From Qipengyuania intermedia (GTDB taxonomy: Bacteria > Pseudomonadota > Alphaproteobacteria > Sphingomonadales > Sphingomonadaceae): a stretch of 64,000 bases of DNA. The position numbers and the translations under genes are program-made. How positions within the stretch are numbered: position 1 is the first letter of the stretch; every line of letters starts with the position of its first letter. The notes below the pieces were generated by a model that was given only the letters and a program-made list of their open reading frames with translations, searched no databases and had not been told where the DNA came from. The stretch is taken from positions 248,001 through 312,000 of the forward strand of contig NZ_JAIGNS010000001.1 of the NCBI RefSeq assembly GCF_019711615.1, given 5' to 3'. Positions 43,446-52,489 of the stretch are shown one piece after another.

Positions 43446-45236
43446 ATGTCTTTCGAAACCCTCCCGCCGATGATCGGCGAAGCGCTGACCGAGCGCGGCT
43501 ATACCGACCTTACCCCCGTCCAGTCCGCAACGATCGCTGACGACGCCAAGGGACGCGACCTGATCGTGTCAGCCCAGACCGGCTCCGGCAAGACGGTCGC
43601 TTTCGGCCTGGCGCTGGCCGACGCCCTGCTCGAAGAAACCGCCAATCTACCGCTGGTCGAAAAGCCGCTTGCCCTGGTGGTCGCGCCGACGCGCGAACTC
43701 GCCTTGCAGGTGAGCCGCGAGCTCGGCTGGCTCTATGCGAAGGCGGGCCTCCGCATCGCGACCTGCGTCGGCGGTATGGATGCCAGCAAGGAACGGCGCG
43801 CGCTGCGTGCTGGCCCCGCCATCGTCGTCGGCACCCCGGGACGCCTGCGCGACCACCTCGAACGCGGCGCGCTTGACCTTTCCGGCCTGATCGGCGTGGT
43901 GTTGGACGAGGCGGACGAGATGCTCGACATGGGTTTCCGCGACGATCTGGAGGAAATCCTCGACGCATCGCCCGAAACGCGCCGCACCCTGTTGTTCTCG
44001 GCCACCATGCCGCGCCCGATCGTGCGGCTGGCGGAGCGTTACCAGCAGAACGCCCTGCGCCTTTCGCTGCGCGGCGAAGACCGTGGGCATGGCGACATCA
44101 GCTACCAGGCAATCACTGTCTCGCCCGCCGAAATCGAAAACGCCGTCGTCAACCTGCTACGCTTCCACGAGGCGGAGACGGCGATCCTGTTCTGCGCCAC
44201 GCGCGATAATGTCCGCCGCTTCCACGCCACCCTTCAGGAGCGCGGCTTTGCCGCCGTTGCGCTTTCGGGCGAGCATTCGCAGTCGGAACGCAACCAGGCA
44301 CTCCAGGCCCTGCGCGACAAGCGCGTCCGTGTCTGCGTTGCCACGGACGTTGCTGCGCGCGGCATCGATTTGCCGACGCTCAGCCTCGTCATCCACGTCG
44401 AAATCCCGCGCGATGCGGAAACCTTGCAGCACCGCTCGGGACGTACCGGCCGTGCGGGCAAGAAGGGAACGGCGGCAATCATCGTGCCCTACAACCGTCG
44501 TCGCCGGGTCGAAGGCATGCTGCGCGGCGCACAGATCGCTGCGGAATGGATGGACCCGCCCTCGCCCGAGCAGATCCGCAAGAAGGATCGCACGCGCCTG
44601 ATGGAGCGGCTGACCGAGCCGCGTGAATTCAGCGACGAGGATCGCGAGATGGCGGCCGACCTCTTGTCGCGCATGCCGCCCGAAGACATCGCTGCAGCCC
44701 TTGTGAACACCCACCGTGCGCGCCTTCCCGAACCCGAAGAGCTTGTCGCCAACACGCCCGAAGCACGCGAAAAGGCCAAGGCCGACCGTCACCGTCCCGG
44801 TTTCGAGGACGTCGCCTGGTTCAAGATCGGCGTCGGACGCCGCCAGAACGCCGAGCCGCGCTGGATCCTTCCGCTGCTCTGCCGCCGTGGTCACATCACG
44901 CGGAACGAGATCGGCGCCATCCGGGTGGGCCAGCACGAGACCTGGTTCCAGATCCCCAGCAATGTGGCCGGAAAGTTCGCCGATGCCGTCGCCCGCACCG
45001 CCGGTTCGGAAGACGAGCAGGATGCGATCCTGATTGAAGCGGCGCCCGACGGGCCCCGTATCGAGGCTCGCCAGAACCGCCGTGAACATGGCGGCGGCGG
45101 TGGTCCGCGCGTGCGCCCGAAGCCCTTCGGCAAGGGCCCCGGCGGAAAGAAGCCGGGCAAACCCTTCAAGAAGGGTCCGGGGGCCGGCAAGAAGTTCGCC
45201 GGCAAGCGCAAGCCGGGCAAGCCCGCACAGGGCTGA
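43446..45236 (+). CDS. DEAD-box RNA helicase with DbpA-type RNA-binding domain
   Basis: A 596-residue protein from MSFETLPPMI (MPVSP at 43431 also possible). Motifs: Q motif, AQTGSGKT (43-50), PTRELALQ, TPGRL, LDEADEMLDMGF (153-164), SAT, DVAARGIDLP and HRSGRTGRAG. Residues about 450-545 (EDVAWFKIGVGRRQNAEPRW) resemble the DbpA/CsdA C-terminal domain that binds rRNA hairpins. A Gly/Lys/Pro/Arg-rich tail (about 550-596) ends the protein. It probably acts in ribosome assembly or cold-shock RNA remodelling. Confidence 0.93.
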   Translation: MSFETLPPMIGEALTERGYTDLTPVQSATIADDAKGRDLIVSAQTGSGKTVAFGLALADALLEETANLPLVEKPLALVVAPTRELALQVSRELGWLYAKAGLRIATCVGGMDASKERRALRAGPAIVVGTPGRLRDHLERGALDLSGLIGVVLDEADEMLDMGFRDDLEEILDASPETRRTLLFSATMPRPIVRLAERYQQNALRLSLRGEDRGHGDISYQAITVSPAEIENAVVNLLRFHEAETAILFCATRDNVRRFHATLQERGFAAVALSGEHSQSERNQALQALRDKRVRVCVATDVAARGIDLPTLSLVIHVEIPRDAETLQHRSGRTGRAGKKGTAAIIVPYNRRRRVEGMLRGAQIAAEWMDPPSPEQIRKKDRTRLMERLTEPREFSDEDREMAADLLSRMPPEDIAAALVNTHRARLPEPEELVANTPEAREKAKADRHRPGFEDVAWFKIGVGRRQNAEPRWILPLLCRRGHITRNEIGAIRVGQHETWFQIPSNVAGKFADAVARTAGSEDEQDAILIEAAPDGPRIEARQNRREHGGGGGPRVRPKPFGKGPGGKKPGKPFKKGPGAGKKFAGKRKPGKPAQG

Positions 45237-45261
45237 CCCGGCGTGCGAGGTCTTCTTCGCC

Positions 45262-46080
45262 TCAGTGCTTGAGGAGGAGAGGCACCTTTACGTCCGTGAG
45301 CATGGCGCGCGTAACGCCCCCGAACAGCCGTTCGGCGAGGCGCAGGCGGCCGTAGCAGCCCATCACGATAAGGCCCGCATCACGTGTGTCGGCCGCAGAC
45401 TGGATCGCGTGGGCGACCCCCTTGTCGTCTGCCGCGACCTGCACGATCTCGCAGCCGATCCCGTGGCGGGATAGGTAGTCGGCACCCCGAACAGCGGGCA
45501 GGTCGAAATCCTTGTCGGTTTTCTTCCCTTCACCGACCGTCACGAGATAGACCGCCTTCATCTTCGCCAGCAGGGGCACCGCTGCGCGCAAGGCGTGGGA
45601 AGATTCCGACGACCCGTCCCAGGCGACGACGGCTGTCTTGTCGAAATCGAGACGCTTGCACTCGTCAGGCAGGACAAGCACCGGGCAATCTGCGCCCAGC
45701 GCAACTTCACCGGCCGTGAAGGATGGCGACTTACCGCCGCTGCGCGGTTCCTTTTCGCCTATCAGGATAAGGTCGGCCAGCGTGGAATGGCGGATCAGCG
45801 AGAGCGATACCGGCCCGGCGCAATCGATCCAGTCCCACGCCACGCCTTCATTGGCGAGGTCCTTTTCCGTGTCGGCCTTCAGCTTCGCCGCTTCTTCGCG
45901 CCAGATCGGCACCATGGCCGCAAACGCCGCGCCATAGGGATCGATCGTGCCTGCGGCTTCGTAAGGAACGGCGTTCAGCACCGAGAGGTGGCCGTCGAAA
46001 GCCCGCGCCAAGTCTAGCGCAAGGTCGAGGCGCTGCGGATGGCCCTTGTCGGCGAATGCGTTGAACAGGATGGATTTCAT
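45262..46080 (-). CDS. Universal stress protein, tandem-domain
   Basis: A 272-residue protein long enough for two Usp folds: the first starts MKSILFNAFADKG and ends near 145, the second contains FDKTAVVAWDGSSESSHALRAAVPLL (about 149-174) and ends with the ATP-binding-like GLIVMGCYGRLRLAERLFGGVTRAML (about 236-261). Such proteins help survival under oxygen or energy limitation. An FNR-type box and matching -10 lie upstream. ATG 46080 has GGGAGATCC nearby. Confidence 0.92.
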   Translation of the reverse strand: MKSILFNAFADKGHPQRLDLALDLARAFDGHLSVLNAVPYEAAGTIDPYGAAFAAMVPIWREEAAKLKADTEKDLANEGVAWDWIDCAGPVSLSLIRHSTLADLILIGEKEPRSGGKSPSFTAGEVALGADCPVLVLPDECKRLDFDKTAVVAWDGSSESSHALRAAVPLLAKMKAVYLVTVGEGKKTDKDFDLPAVRGADYLSRHGIGCEIVQVAADDKGVAHAIQSAADTRDAGLIVMGCYGRLRLAERLFGGVTRAMLTDVKVPLLLKH

Positions 46081-46143
46081 GGCGGATCTCCCACTTGGCG
46101 TTGGTCCGGCAGCCGAGGCTATTCGTCCGGATTCGATGCAGTC

Positions 46144-46184
46144 AGGATAGCGCTCTGGCGATGCCGTTCATTGATCTGGCTCAA
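46144..46184 (-). promoter_or_regulatory. Candidate class II FNR-dependent promoter of the universal stress gene
   Basis: On the minus strand TTGAG-CCAG-ATCAA (46184-46171) matches the FNR consensus at nine of ten positions. TATCCT (46149-46144) is correctly placed so that the box would centre at about -41.5 from a start near 46137. The implied leader is about 57 bases. Confidence 0.6.
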
Positions 46185-46193
46185 ATTTGAGCC
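46178..46193. repeat. Perfect 16-bp palindrome overlapping the FNR-type box
   Basis: GGCTCAAATTTGAGCC is its own reverse complement and shares the TTGAGCC half with the FNR-type box upstream of the universal stress gene. It could be a second regulator site or an extended dimer site. Confidence 0.55.
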
Positions 46194-46242
46194 GTCGCCC
46201 CAAAAGATACAGGACAGCGTGGCTGCCGTCCAATCGGACGCC

Positions 46243-48210
46243 TCAACCGCCTGCGTGGTAGAAGTCGTAGATCTGCTGCGCGACGCCTTCGCTGATGCCA
46301 GGAGCGCGCATGAGGTCCTCCAGCGCGGCGGCCCTCACCTTCCCTGCAGTGCCGAAATGGAGCAGCAGCGCGCGTTTGCGCGCAGGGCCGATGCCCGGGA
46401 TCTCGTCCAGCGGTGATGCCGTGATCGCGCGGCTGCGCTTGGCTCGGTGGGCGCCGATGGCATAGCGGTGCACTTCGTCGCGCAGGTTCTGGAGATGGAA
46501 CAGCACCTGCGAATTGACCGGGAGCGTCTTCTCGCGCCCGTCGGGGAAGTGGAATACCTCGCGCCCTTCCCGGCCGTGATGCGGCCCCTTGGCGATACCG
46601 ATCACCGGCACGTCGTCGGCAATGCCGAGGTCTTCCAAGACGGCCATCACGCTCGACACCTGGCCCTTGCCGCCATCGATCAGCAGCAGGTCGGGCCATA
46701 TCGCCTCGTGCCCCTTACCGGTCTGCGATGCCTCGTCGTCGCGTTCCGTCTCGGCCAGCTTGCGGAAGCGGCGCTGCATGACTTCGCGCATCATGCCGAA
46801 ATCGTCATTGGTTTTGGCCGTCTTGATGTTGAACTTGCGATACTGGCCCTTTTCAAAGCCTTCGGGCCCGGCGACGACCATCGCACCCAGCGCCTTGTCG
46901 CCCTGTATATGGCTGTTATCGTAGATCTCGATACGCTGCGGCACCTCTTCCAATTCAAGGAATTCCGCCAGTTCGCGCAGGATGCGAGCCTTGGTCCCGC
47001 TTTCGGCCAGCCGCCGCTCCAGCGCCTCGGTCGCGTTGCGCTGGGCCTGTTGCATGAGCTTGCGCCGGTCGCCGCGCTGCGGGATCGAGATGGCGACGGC
47101 GTGGCCGGCCTTTTCCGCAAGAGCTTCGGCGATAAGCTCCTGTTCGGCCAGTTCGCGATCGGTCAGGATGGTCTTGGGCGGCGGGACTTCCTCATAGAAT
47201 TGGAGCAGCACGTCGGCCAGAACCTGCGCCTCTTCCAGGTCGCCCGTGTTGCGAGGGAAGAATGCGCGGTGCCCCCAGTTCTGCCCTCCGCGAATGAAAA
47301 AGGCCTGCACGCCGATCTGCCCGCCCTTCTTCGCCAGCGCGAAGACATCGGCGTCCCCGACGCCGCTGGCATTGATCGCCTGCGAACCCTGGATGAACGT
47401 CGCCGCACGCAGCCGGTCGCGCAGGATCGCCGCAGTCTCGAAGTCGAGATCTTCCGCGGCCTTGGCCATCTGCTTTTCGATATTCGCCTGCACGGCGGAG
47501 GATTTGCCGGACAGGAAATCCTTCGCCTCGTCCACGAGGCTGGCATAGCCTTCCTCGTCGATGCGGCCCACGCACGGCGCGCTGCATCGCTTGATCTGGT
47601 AGAGCAAGCACGGCCGGTCGCGATTGTTGAAGAAACTGTCGGTACAACTGCGCAGTAGGAACAGTTTCTGAAGCGCATTCAACGTTTTATTGACCGAACC
47701 TGCGCTCGCGAAGGGACCATAGTAATTGCCCTTCGCCCGCCGCGCACCGCGATGTTTCTGGATGCGCGGGAAGGCATGATCGGCGCGCAGGAGGATGAAG
47801 GGAAAGCTCTTGTCGTCGCGCAGCAGCACGTTGAACGGCGGGCGATAACGCTTGATCAATTGCGCTTCCAGCAGCAGCGCTTCTGCTTCCGAATTGGTGA
47901 CCACGATTTCCATGGCGCGGCACTGGCTGATCATGCGCACGATGCGGTTCGAAAGGCCGTTGATCTGGGTGTAGTTGGCGACGCGCGCCTTCAGGCTGCG
48001 GGCCTTGCCGACGTAGAGCACGTCGCCGCGCGTATCGAGCATCCGGTATACGCCGGGCCGCGGCTTCAGCGTCTTCACCGTCTCGCGAATGGCGGTGATC
48101 CCCGCTTCCAGGTCCGGCTGCGCGCTGGCCACGGTCTTGGTGGCGCGTTCCTCGTGGAAACGCTCCTTACCTCTGGGATCGTTGGGAGAACCGGCCTTCG
48201 AACGCGACAT
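46243..48210 (-). CDS. uvrC: Excinuclease ABC subunit C
   Basis: About 655 residues from MSRSKAGSPND (ATG 48240 gives 10 more). GIY-YIG nuclease: PRPGVYRMLDTRGDVLYVGKA; Cys-rich region with CLLYQIKRCSAPCVGRI; UVR motif around DLDFETAAILRDRLRA; RNase H-like C-terminal nuclease with EIYDNSHIQGDKALGAMVV and LLIDGGKGQV; then a tandem helix-hairpin-helix (DEIPGIGPARKRALL). It makes both incisions in nucleotide excision repair. Confidence 0.97.
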   Translation of the reverse strand: MSRSKAGSPNDPRGKERFHEERATKTVASAQPDLEAGITAIRETVKTLKPRPGVYRMLDTRGDVLYVGKARSLKARVANYTQINGLSNRIVRMISQCRAMEIVVTNSEAEALLLEAQLIKRYRPPFNVLLRDDKSFPFILLRADHAFPRIQKHRGARRAKGNYYGPFASAGSVNKTLNALQKLFLLRSCTDSFFNNRDRPCLLYQIKRCSAPCVGRIDEEGYASLVDEAKDFLSGKSSAVQANIEKQMAKAAEDLDFETAAILRDRLRAATFIQGSQAINASGVGDADVFALAKKGGQIGVQAFFIRGGQNWGHRAFFPRNTGDLEEAQVLADVLLQFYEEVPPPKTILTDRELAEQELIAEALAEKAGHAVAISIPQRGDRRKLMQQAQRNATEALERRLAESGTKARILRELAEFLELEEVPQRIEIYDNSHIQGDKALGAMVVAGPEGFEKGQYRKFNIKTAKTNDDFGMMREVMQRRFRKLAETERDDEASQTGKGHEAIWPDLLLIDGGKGQVSSVMAVLEDLGIADDVPVIGIAKGPHHGREGREVFHFPDGREKTLPVNSQVLFHLQNLRDEVHRYAIGAHRAKRSRAITASPLDEIPGIGPARKRALLLHFGTAGKVRAAALEDLMRAPGISEGVAQQIYDFYHAGG

Positions 48211-48287
48211 GACAGGGGAGATAGGCGGTGGACGCGCCATACTCAATCGCTTGCGCACAAAGGCCTTAGAGGGCACGGATTGTCGGC

Positions 48288-49562
48288 ATGGACGGGAACA
48301 AGATAGCGCCGCCGCGCACAGTCGGCTTCTGGGGCACCTCGCTGTTCCAGATCAACGGAATGATCGGGTCGGGAATATTCGCCCTACCCGCGGTGCTGGT
48401 CGCGGCCGTCGGCAGTTTCGCACCGTGGTTGATGGTGATCGGCGGGATCATGTTCCTGCCGCTGGCTCTCACCTTCGCGTGGCTTGCCGCACGTTTCGAC
48501 GGCAGCGGTGGACCAGTGCTCTACGGCAAGGCCGCTTTCGGCAGCTTCGCGGGCTTCCAGGCCGGATGGGGTCGCTATGCATCGGGTGCGGTGGCGATGG
48601 CCGCAAACACCCATGTCATGATCGCCTATTTCGCGGCTGTATTCCCGTGGCTGGAGAATAGCACTGCAGCAACTGCTACAGTGGTAATCACGATCCTCGC
48701 GCTGACCGGCGTGACGCTTCTGAGCATGCGCAGTTCGGTCAATACGCTGGGATTGCTGACGGCACTCAAGCTGACGCCGCTGATACTTATCATCGGTGTA
48801 GCGATCTTCGGCGCCTTCACGCACAAAACTGTGGTCCTGCCCGAGTTTAGCCAGGTCGAGTCCGTCGTCTTGCTATTGTTCTACGCGTTTATCGGGTTCG
48901 AGGGGGTGACCGTCCCGGCAGGCGAGGTGCGTGATCCGAAGAAGGATATTCCGCGCGTCCTGGTCACCGTACTGGCGGGTGTCACCATTCTCTATGCGCT
49001 TGTGATCTGGGCCTATCTCACCATCGGCCCCGAAGAAGGCGCCAATGAAAACGCGCTCGCAGGGGCGGCAGAAGTGGCCTTGGGCCAATGGGGCGCGCTC
49101 GTTATTGTAGTCGGAGCGGGTTTTTCGATCGCCGCCAATAGCTTGGGCGGACTGATCGTCGTGCCGCGGATGGCCTATGGCATGGCCGAACAGGGGATGC
49201 TGCCCCAGTGGTTCGAACGTGTCAGCCCGCGTTTCCTGACGCCTGCAAACTCCATCCTGTTCTACGGCGTCGCATCGGCCCTGTTCGCCGTGTGGGGGGG
49301 CTTCCTGGCGCTCGCTGCGGCCAGCACGTTGTCGCGCCTGCTGACCTACGTCATCACTGCGGCGGCACTGCCGATGATCGAACATCGCGAGGGCCGGATG
49401 AACCCGCTGCACCTGATTGTCGCCGTCTTGGCTTTCGCTGCCTCGCTCTGGATTGCCAGCCATGCGGACCAGCAGGCGTGGACCATGTTCGGCGTGCTCG
49501 TAGTTGTCGGCACGGTCCTCTATTTCGTTGCAGCGCGCCAGAAGCCGACAGAAGAAGCCTGA
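48288..49562 (+). CDS. APC family amino-acid permease
   Basis: A 424-residue, 12-helix transporter: GTSLFQINGMIGSGIFALPAVL near the start is the unwound first-helix motif of the APC superfamily, and LFYAFIGFEGVTVPAGEVRDPKKDIPR (about 202-228) the helix-6 signature. It imports an amino acid or polyamine; substrate not identifiable. It is divergent from uvrC and followed after 7 bases by the flavoprotein gene. Confidence 0.92.
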   Translation: MDGNKIAPPRTVGFWGTSLFQINGMIGSGIFALPAVLVAAVGSFAPWLMVIGGIMFLPLALTFAWLAARFDGSGGPVLYGKAAFGSFAGFQAGWGRYASGAVAMAANTHVMIAYFAAVFPWLENSTAATATVVITILALTGVTLLSMRSSVNTLGLLTALKLTPLILIIGVAIFGAFTHKTVVLPEFSQVESVVLLLFYAFIGFEGVTVPAGEVRDPKKDIPRVLVTVLAGVTILYALVIWAYLTIGPEEGANENALAGAAEVALGQWGALVIVVGAGFSIAANSLGGLIVVPRMAYGMAEQGMLPQWFERVSPRFLTPANSILFYGVASALFAVWGGFLALAAASTLSRLLTYVITAAALPMIEHREGRMNPLHLIVAVLAFAASLWIASHADQQAWTMFGVLVVVGTVLYFVAARQKPTEEA

Positions 49563-49569
49563 GGCCGAC

Positions 49570-50757
49570 ATGCCCGACAGTTTCGACGCCATAATCCTCG
49601 GCGCAGGTGCCGCGGGCCTCATGTGCGCAGCGCGTGCAGGCCAGCGGGGCAAACGCGTGCTGGTGCTCGAAAAAGCGGACGCTCCCGGCAAGAAGATACT
49701 CATTTCGGGCGGGGGCCGGTGCAACTTTACCAACATCGGCGCTGGTCCCGCCAATTACCTCTCCGCCAATCCCCATTTCGCCAAGAGTGCGCTGGCCCGT
49801 TACACGGCTCGCGATTTCCTCGAACTGGTCGAAAGCTACGATATCGCCTGGCACGAAAAGACGCTTGGCCAGCTGTTTTGCGACGGCTCGGCAAAGCAGA
49901 TCGTCGCCATGCTGCTTGCCGAATGCGAAAAGGCCGCCGAGTTCGGCGGCGAAGTGACCGTTCGCTGCAATGAGGACGTTCAGACCGTCGATCAGGAGGA
50001 TGGCTTCAGGGTCGTCACAAACAGCGAGGCCTATCATGGCGCCTCGCTGGTGCTCGCGACTGGCGGGCCGTCGATCCCCAAGATGGGCGCGAGCGGCTTT
50101 GCCTATGACCTGGCCCGCAAGTTCGGCCTGAAGATCGTCGAGCCCCGCCCCGCCCTCGTCCCGCTGACATTGGGCGGCGAAGAGGTGCTTTTCCGCGAAA
50201 TCTCGGGCGTCTCCGCCCCGGTCGTGGCACGCGCCGGCAAGGCGAGTTTTCCGGAAGCTGCGCTCTTCACGCATCGCGGATTGTCCGGCCCGGCGATCCT
50301 GCAGGCCTCTTCCTACTGGAGGCCGGGCGATCCGATCCTCATCGATTTCGTGCCCGAGAAAGGTGCGGAGTGGCTGCTCGAATGCAAGCGGGATGCGCCC
50401 CGCGCCACCCTCCGCAGCATTCTTCGAGAAGAGCTGCCCGACCGGCTGGCAGACATCCTGGCGGAGAAACTGGGAGTGCAAAGCGATCTCGGCAATGCAT
50501 CCGACAAGGCATTACGCCTTGCGAATGAACGGCTCAAACGCTGGGAATTCCGGCCCAATGGCACGGAAGGTTTCGCCAAGGCCGAAGTGACCGTCGGCGG
50601 TATCTCGACCTCCGAGCTGTCGTCGAAAACGATGGAGGCGAAGCACGTCCCCGGACTTTACGCAATCGGTGAAGCGGTCGACGTAACCGGTTGGCTCGGC
50701 GGGTATAATTTCCAGTGGGCCTGGGCGAGCGGCGTTGCCGCCGGGGAAGCGCTGTAA
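49570..50757 (+). CDS. NAD(P)/FAD-dependent oxidoreductase, BaiN/YhiN (HI0933-like) family
   Basis: A 395-residue flavoprotein: AIILGAGAAGLMCAARAGQRGKRVLVLEK (FAD Rossmann), KKILISGGGRCNFTNIG, LATGGPSIPKMGASGFAYDLARKFG, and the C-terminal GLYAIGEAVDVTGWLGGYNFQWAWASG. It belongs to the HI0933/YhiN family whose member BaiN acts in bile-acid reduction; the physiological role here is unknown. It follows the permease by 7 bases. Confidence 0.93.
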   Translation: MPDSFDAIILGAGAAGLMCAARAGQRGKRVLVLEKADAPGKKILISGGGRCNFTNIGAGPANYLSANPHFAKSALARYTARDFLELVESYDIAWHEKTLGQLFCDGSAKQIVAMLLAECEKAAEFGGEVTVRCNEDVQTVDQEDGFRVVTNSEAYHGASLVLATGGPSIPKMGASGFAYDLARKFGLKIVEPRPALVPLTLGGEEVLFREISGVSAPVVARAGKASFPEAALFTHRGLSGPAILQASSYWRPGDPILIDFVPEKGAEWLLECKRDAPRATLRSILREELPDRLADILAEKLGVQSDLGNASDKALRLANERLKRWEFRPNGTEGFAKAEVTVGGISTSELSSKTMEAKHVPGLYAIGEAVDVTGWLGGYNFQWAWASGVAAGEAL

Positions 50758-50878
50758 CGCGCGATTTGACGCGCTGCACAATGCTGCTAGCTTCCTTCTT
50801 TCGGACCGGCAAAAGCCGGCCGTGCAGGGGAGAGTTGCCGGATGCCTTTGTAGGTGTGCGGTGGCTGGAAAGGAACAT

Positions 50879-52489
50879 ATGCAGCAACTGCAGGGCATGG
50901 ACGCGAGTTTCGTCGCGCTCGAGACGCGCAATTCGCCGATGCATATCGGCTCCATCCTGATCTACGATCCCAGTACCGCGCCCGGCGGTTTCGTACGCTT
51001 CAAGGACATCCTCGGCTTCATCGAGAGCCGCCTTCAGCTCTCCACGACCATGCGGCAACGCCTCGTTCGCGTGCCCTTCGATCTCGACTATCCCTACTGG
51101 ATCGAAGATCCCGATTTCGATCTCGAATACCATGTCCGGCACGTCGCCCTCCCAGCGCCCGGTGACTGGCGTCAGCTGTGTATCCAGGCAGCCCGCGTCT
51201 TCGCGCGACCGCTCGACCTCAGCCGTCCGCCGTGGGAGATAACGGTCGTCGAAGGGCTCGATGGCGTCGAAGGCGTGAAGAAGGGCAGCTACGCCTACAT
51301 CACCAAGGTCCATCACGCCGCGATCGACGGGATGAGCGGGATCGACCTGATGGAAGCGACCCACACGCTGCGCCCCGACCAGCCACCGCCCGAAACGCCG
51401 GACAGCTGGAAGCCCGAGAAGGTGCCCAACCCGGTCGAACTGCTGGGCAAGAGCTACTTCAACGCGATCACCAATCCGCTCAAGCAGTTGGAAGTGGCCG
51501 CCAAGGCCGCACCCGGCCTCGCTAAGGCGCTGAAGGGTCTCGCGGCAAAAGAATTCGACGTCTCGACCGAGATGATCGCGCCCAAGACGCGGTTCAACAA
51601 GAAGATTTCACCCCACCGCGTCGTCGAAGGGGTCAGCGTCCCGCTGGCAGAGATCAAGGCAATCCGGACCGCCGCCGAAGGCGCCAAGGTCAACGATGTG
51701 TTCCTTGCCATCATCGGCGGGGCGATGCGGCGTTACCTCGACGACAAAGGCGAACTGCCGAAGAAAACGCTTACCGCGATGGCCCCGATCTCGGTCCGTT
51801 CGAGCAGCGAAAAGGACACGATGGGCAATCAGGTCGCGGCCATGATCGCGCCGCTCGGCACCCAAATCGCAGACCCGATCGAGCGCCTGGAGTGGGTCCA
51901 CGACCGAACGAAGAATTCCAAGGCCATGACCGATGCGCTCGGTGCTCGGAACATGACGGAGATGAGCAAGGCGAGCCCGGCCCTGTTCATGGCTCTCGGC
52001 GCGCAGCTTTACAGCCGCCTCAGCCTCGCTAATCGCGGGGTCGGGCCGATTTTCACAACGGTCGTCACGAATGTGCCCGGTCCGCCAATCCCGATCTATT
52101 CCGCCGGTGCGAAAATGCAGAGCATGATGGGGCTGCTTTGTCTTACCGATGGCCTCGGCCTCGGCCATGTCGTGCAGTCCTATACCGATGAAGCGACAAT
52201 CGCTTTCACTGCGGACCGCGAAATGATGCCCGATCCGGAATTCTACGTGCAGTGCATCCGCGATTCCTACGAGGAACTGCGCGATGCCGCCAAGGGCGGC
52301 GCAAAGGCTGCTCCAGCGAAGAAGCCTTCGGCGAAGAAACCTTCTGCAAAGAAGCCCGCCGCCAAGAAGCGGGCACCGGCCAGGAAGGCCGCAACGACAA
52401 CGAAAAAGGCGCCCGCCAAGAAGGGCACCAAAAGGGTCGCCAGCCGTTCAAAGGCTGCCCCGAAAGGGAAAGGAACAACCAAATCGTGA
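50879..52489 (+). CDS. Wax ester synthase/diacylglycerol acyltransferase (WS/DGAT) with histone-like tail
   Basis: A 536-residue protein. Residues 1-465 are a WS/DGAT enzyme: MQQLQGMDASFVALETRNSP, active site KVHHAAIDGMSG (HHxxxDG 145-151), and TNVPGPPIPIYSAGAK. It would esterify acyl-CoA with fatty alcohol or diacylglycerol for storage lipid. Residues about 468-536 are Lys/Ala/Pro repeats (KKPSAKKPSAKKPAAKKR) and extremely basic, not part of the family. AAAGGA precedes the ATG. GTGA overlap links it to the esterase gene. Confidence 0.93.
   Translation: MQQLQGMDASFVALETRNSPMHIGSILIYDPSTAPGGFVRFKDILGFIESRLQLSTTMRQRLVRVPFDLDYPYWIEDPDFDLEYHVRHVALPAPGDWRQLCIQAARVFARPLDLSRPPWEITVVEGLDGVEGVKKGSYAYITKVHHAAIDGMSGIDLMEATHTLRPDQPPPETPDSWKPEKVPNPVELLGKSYFNAITNPLKQLEVAAKAAPGLAKALKGLAAKEFDVSTEMIAPKTRFNKKISPHRVVEGVSVPLAEIKAIRTAAEGAKVNDVFLAIIGGAMRRYLDDKGELPKKTLTAMAPISVRSSSEKDTMGNQVAAMIAPLGTQIADPIERLEWVHDRTKNSKAMTDALGARNMTEMSKASPALFMALGAQLYSRLSLANRGVGPIFTTVVTNVPGPPIPIYSAGAKMQSMMGLLCLTDGLGLGHVVQSYTDEATIAFTADREMMPDPEFYVQCIRDSYEELRDAAKGGAKAAPAKKPSAKKPSAKKPAAKKRAPARKAATTTKKAPAKKGTKRVASRSKAAPKGKGTTKS

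Noticed and set aside
51550-52486. Frameshift or fusion artefact joining a histone-like protein to the WS/DGAT enzyme
   Set aside because: The frame is continuous, the tail is followed by a normal GTGA overlap with the next gene, and no separate start with a ribosome site precedes the tail.
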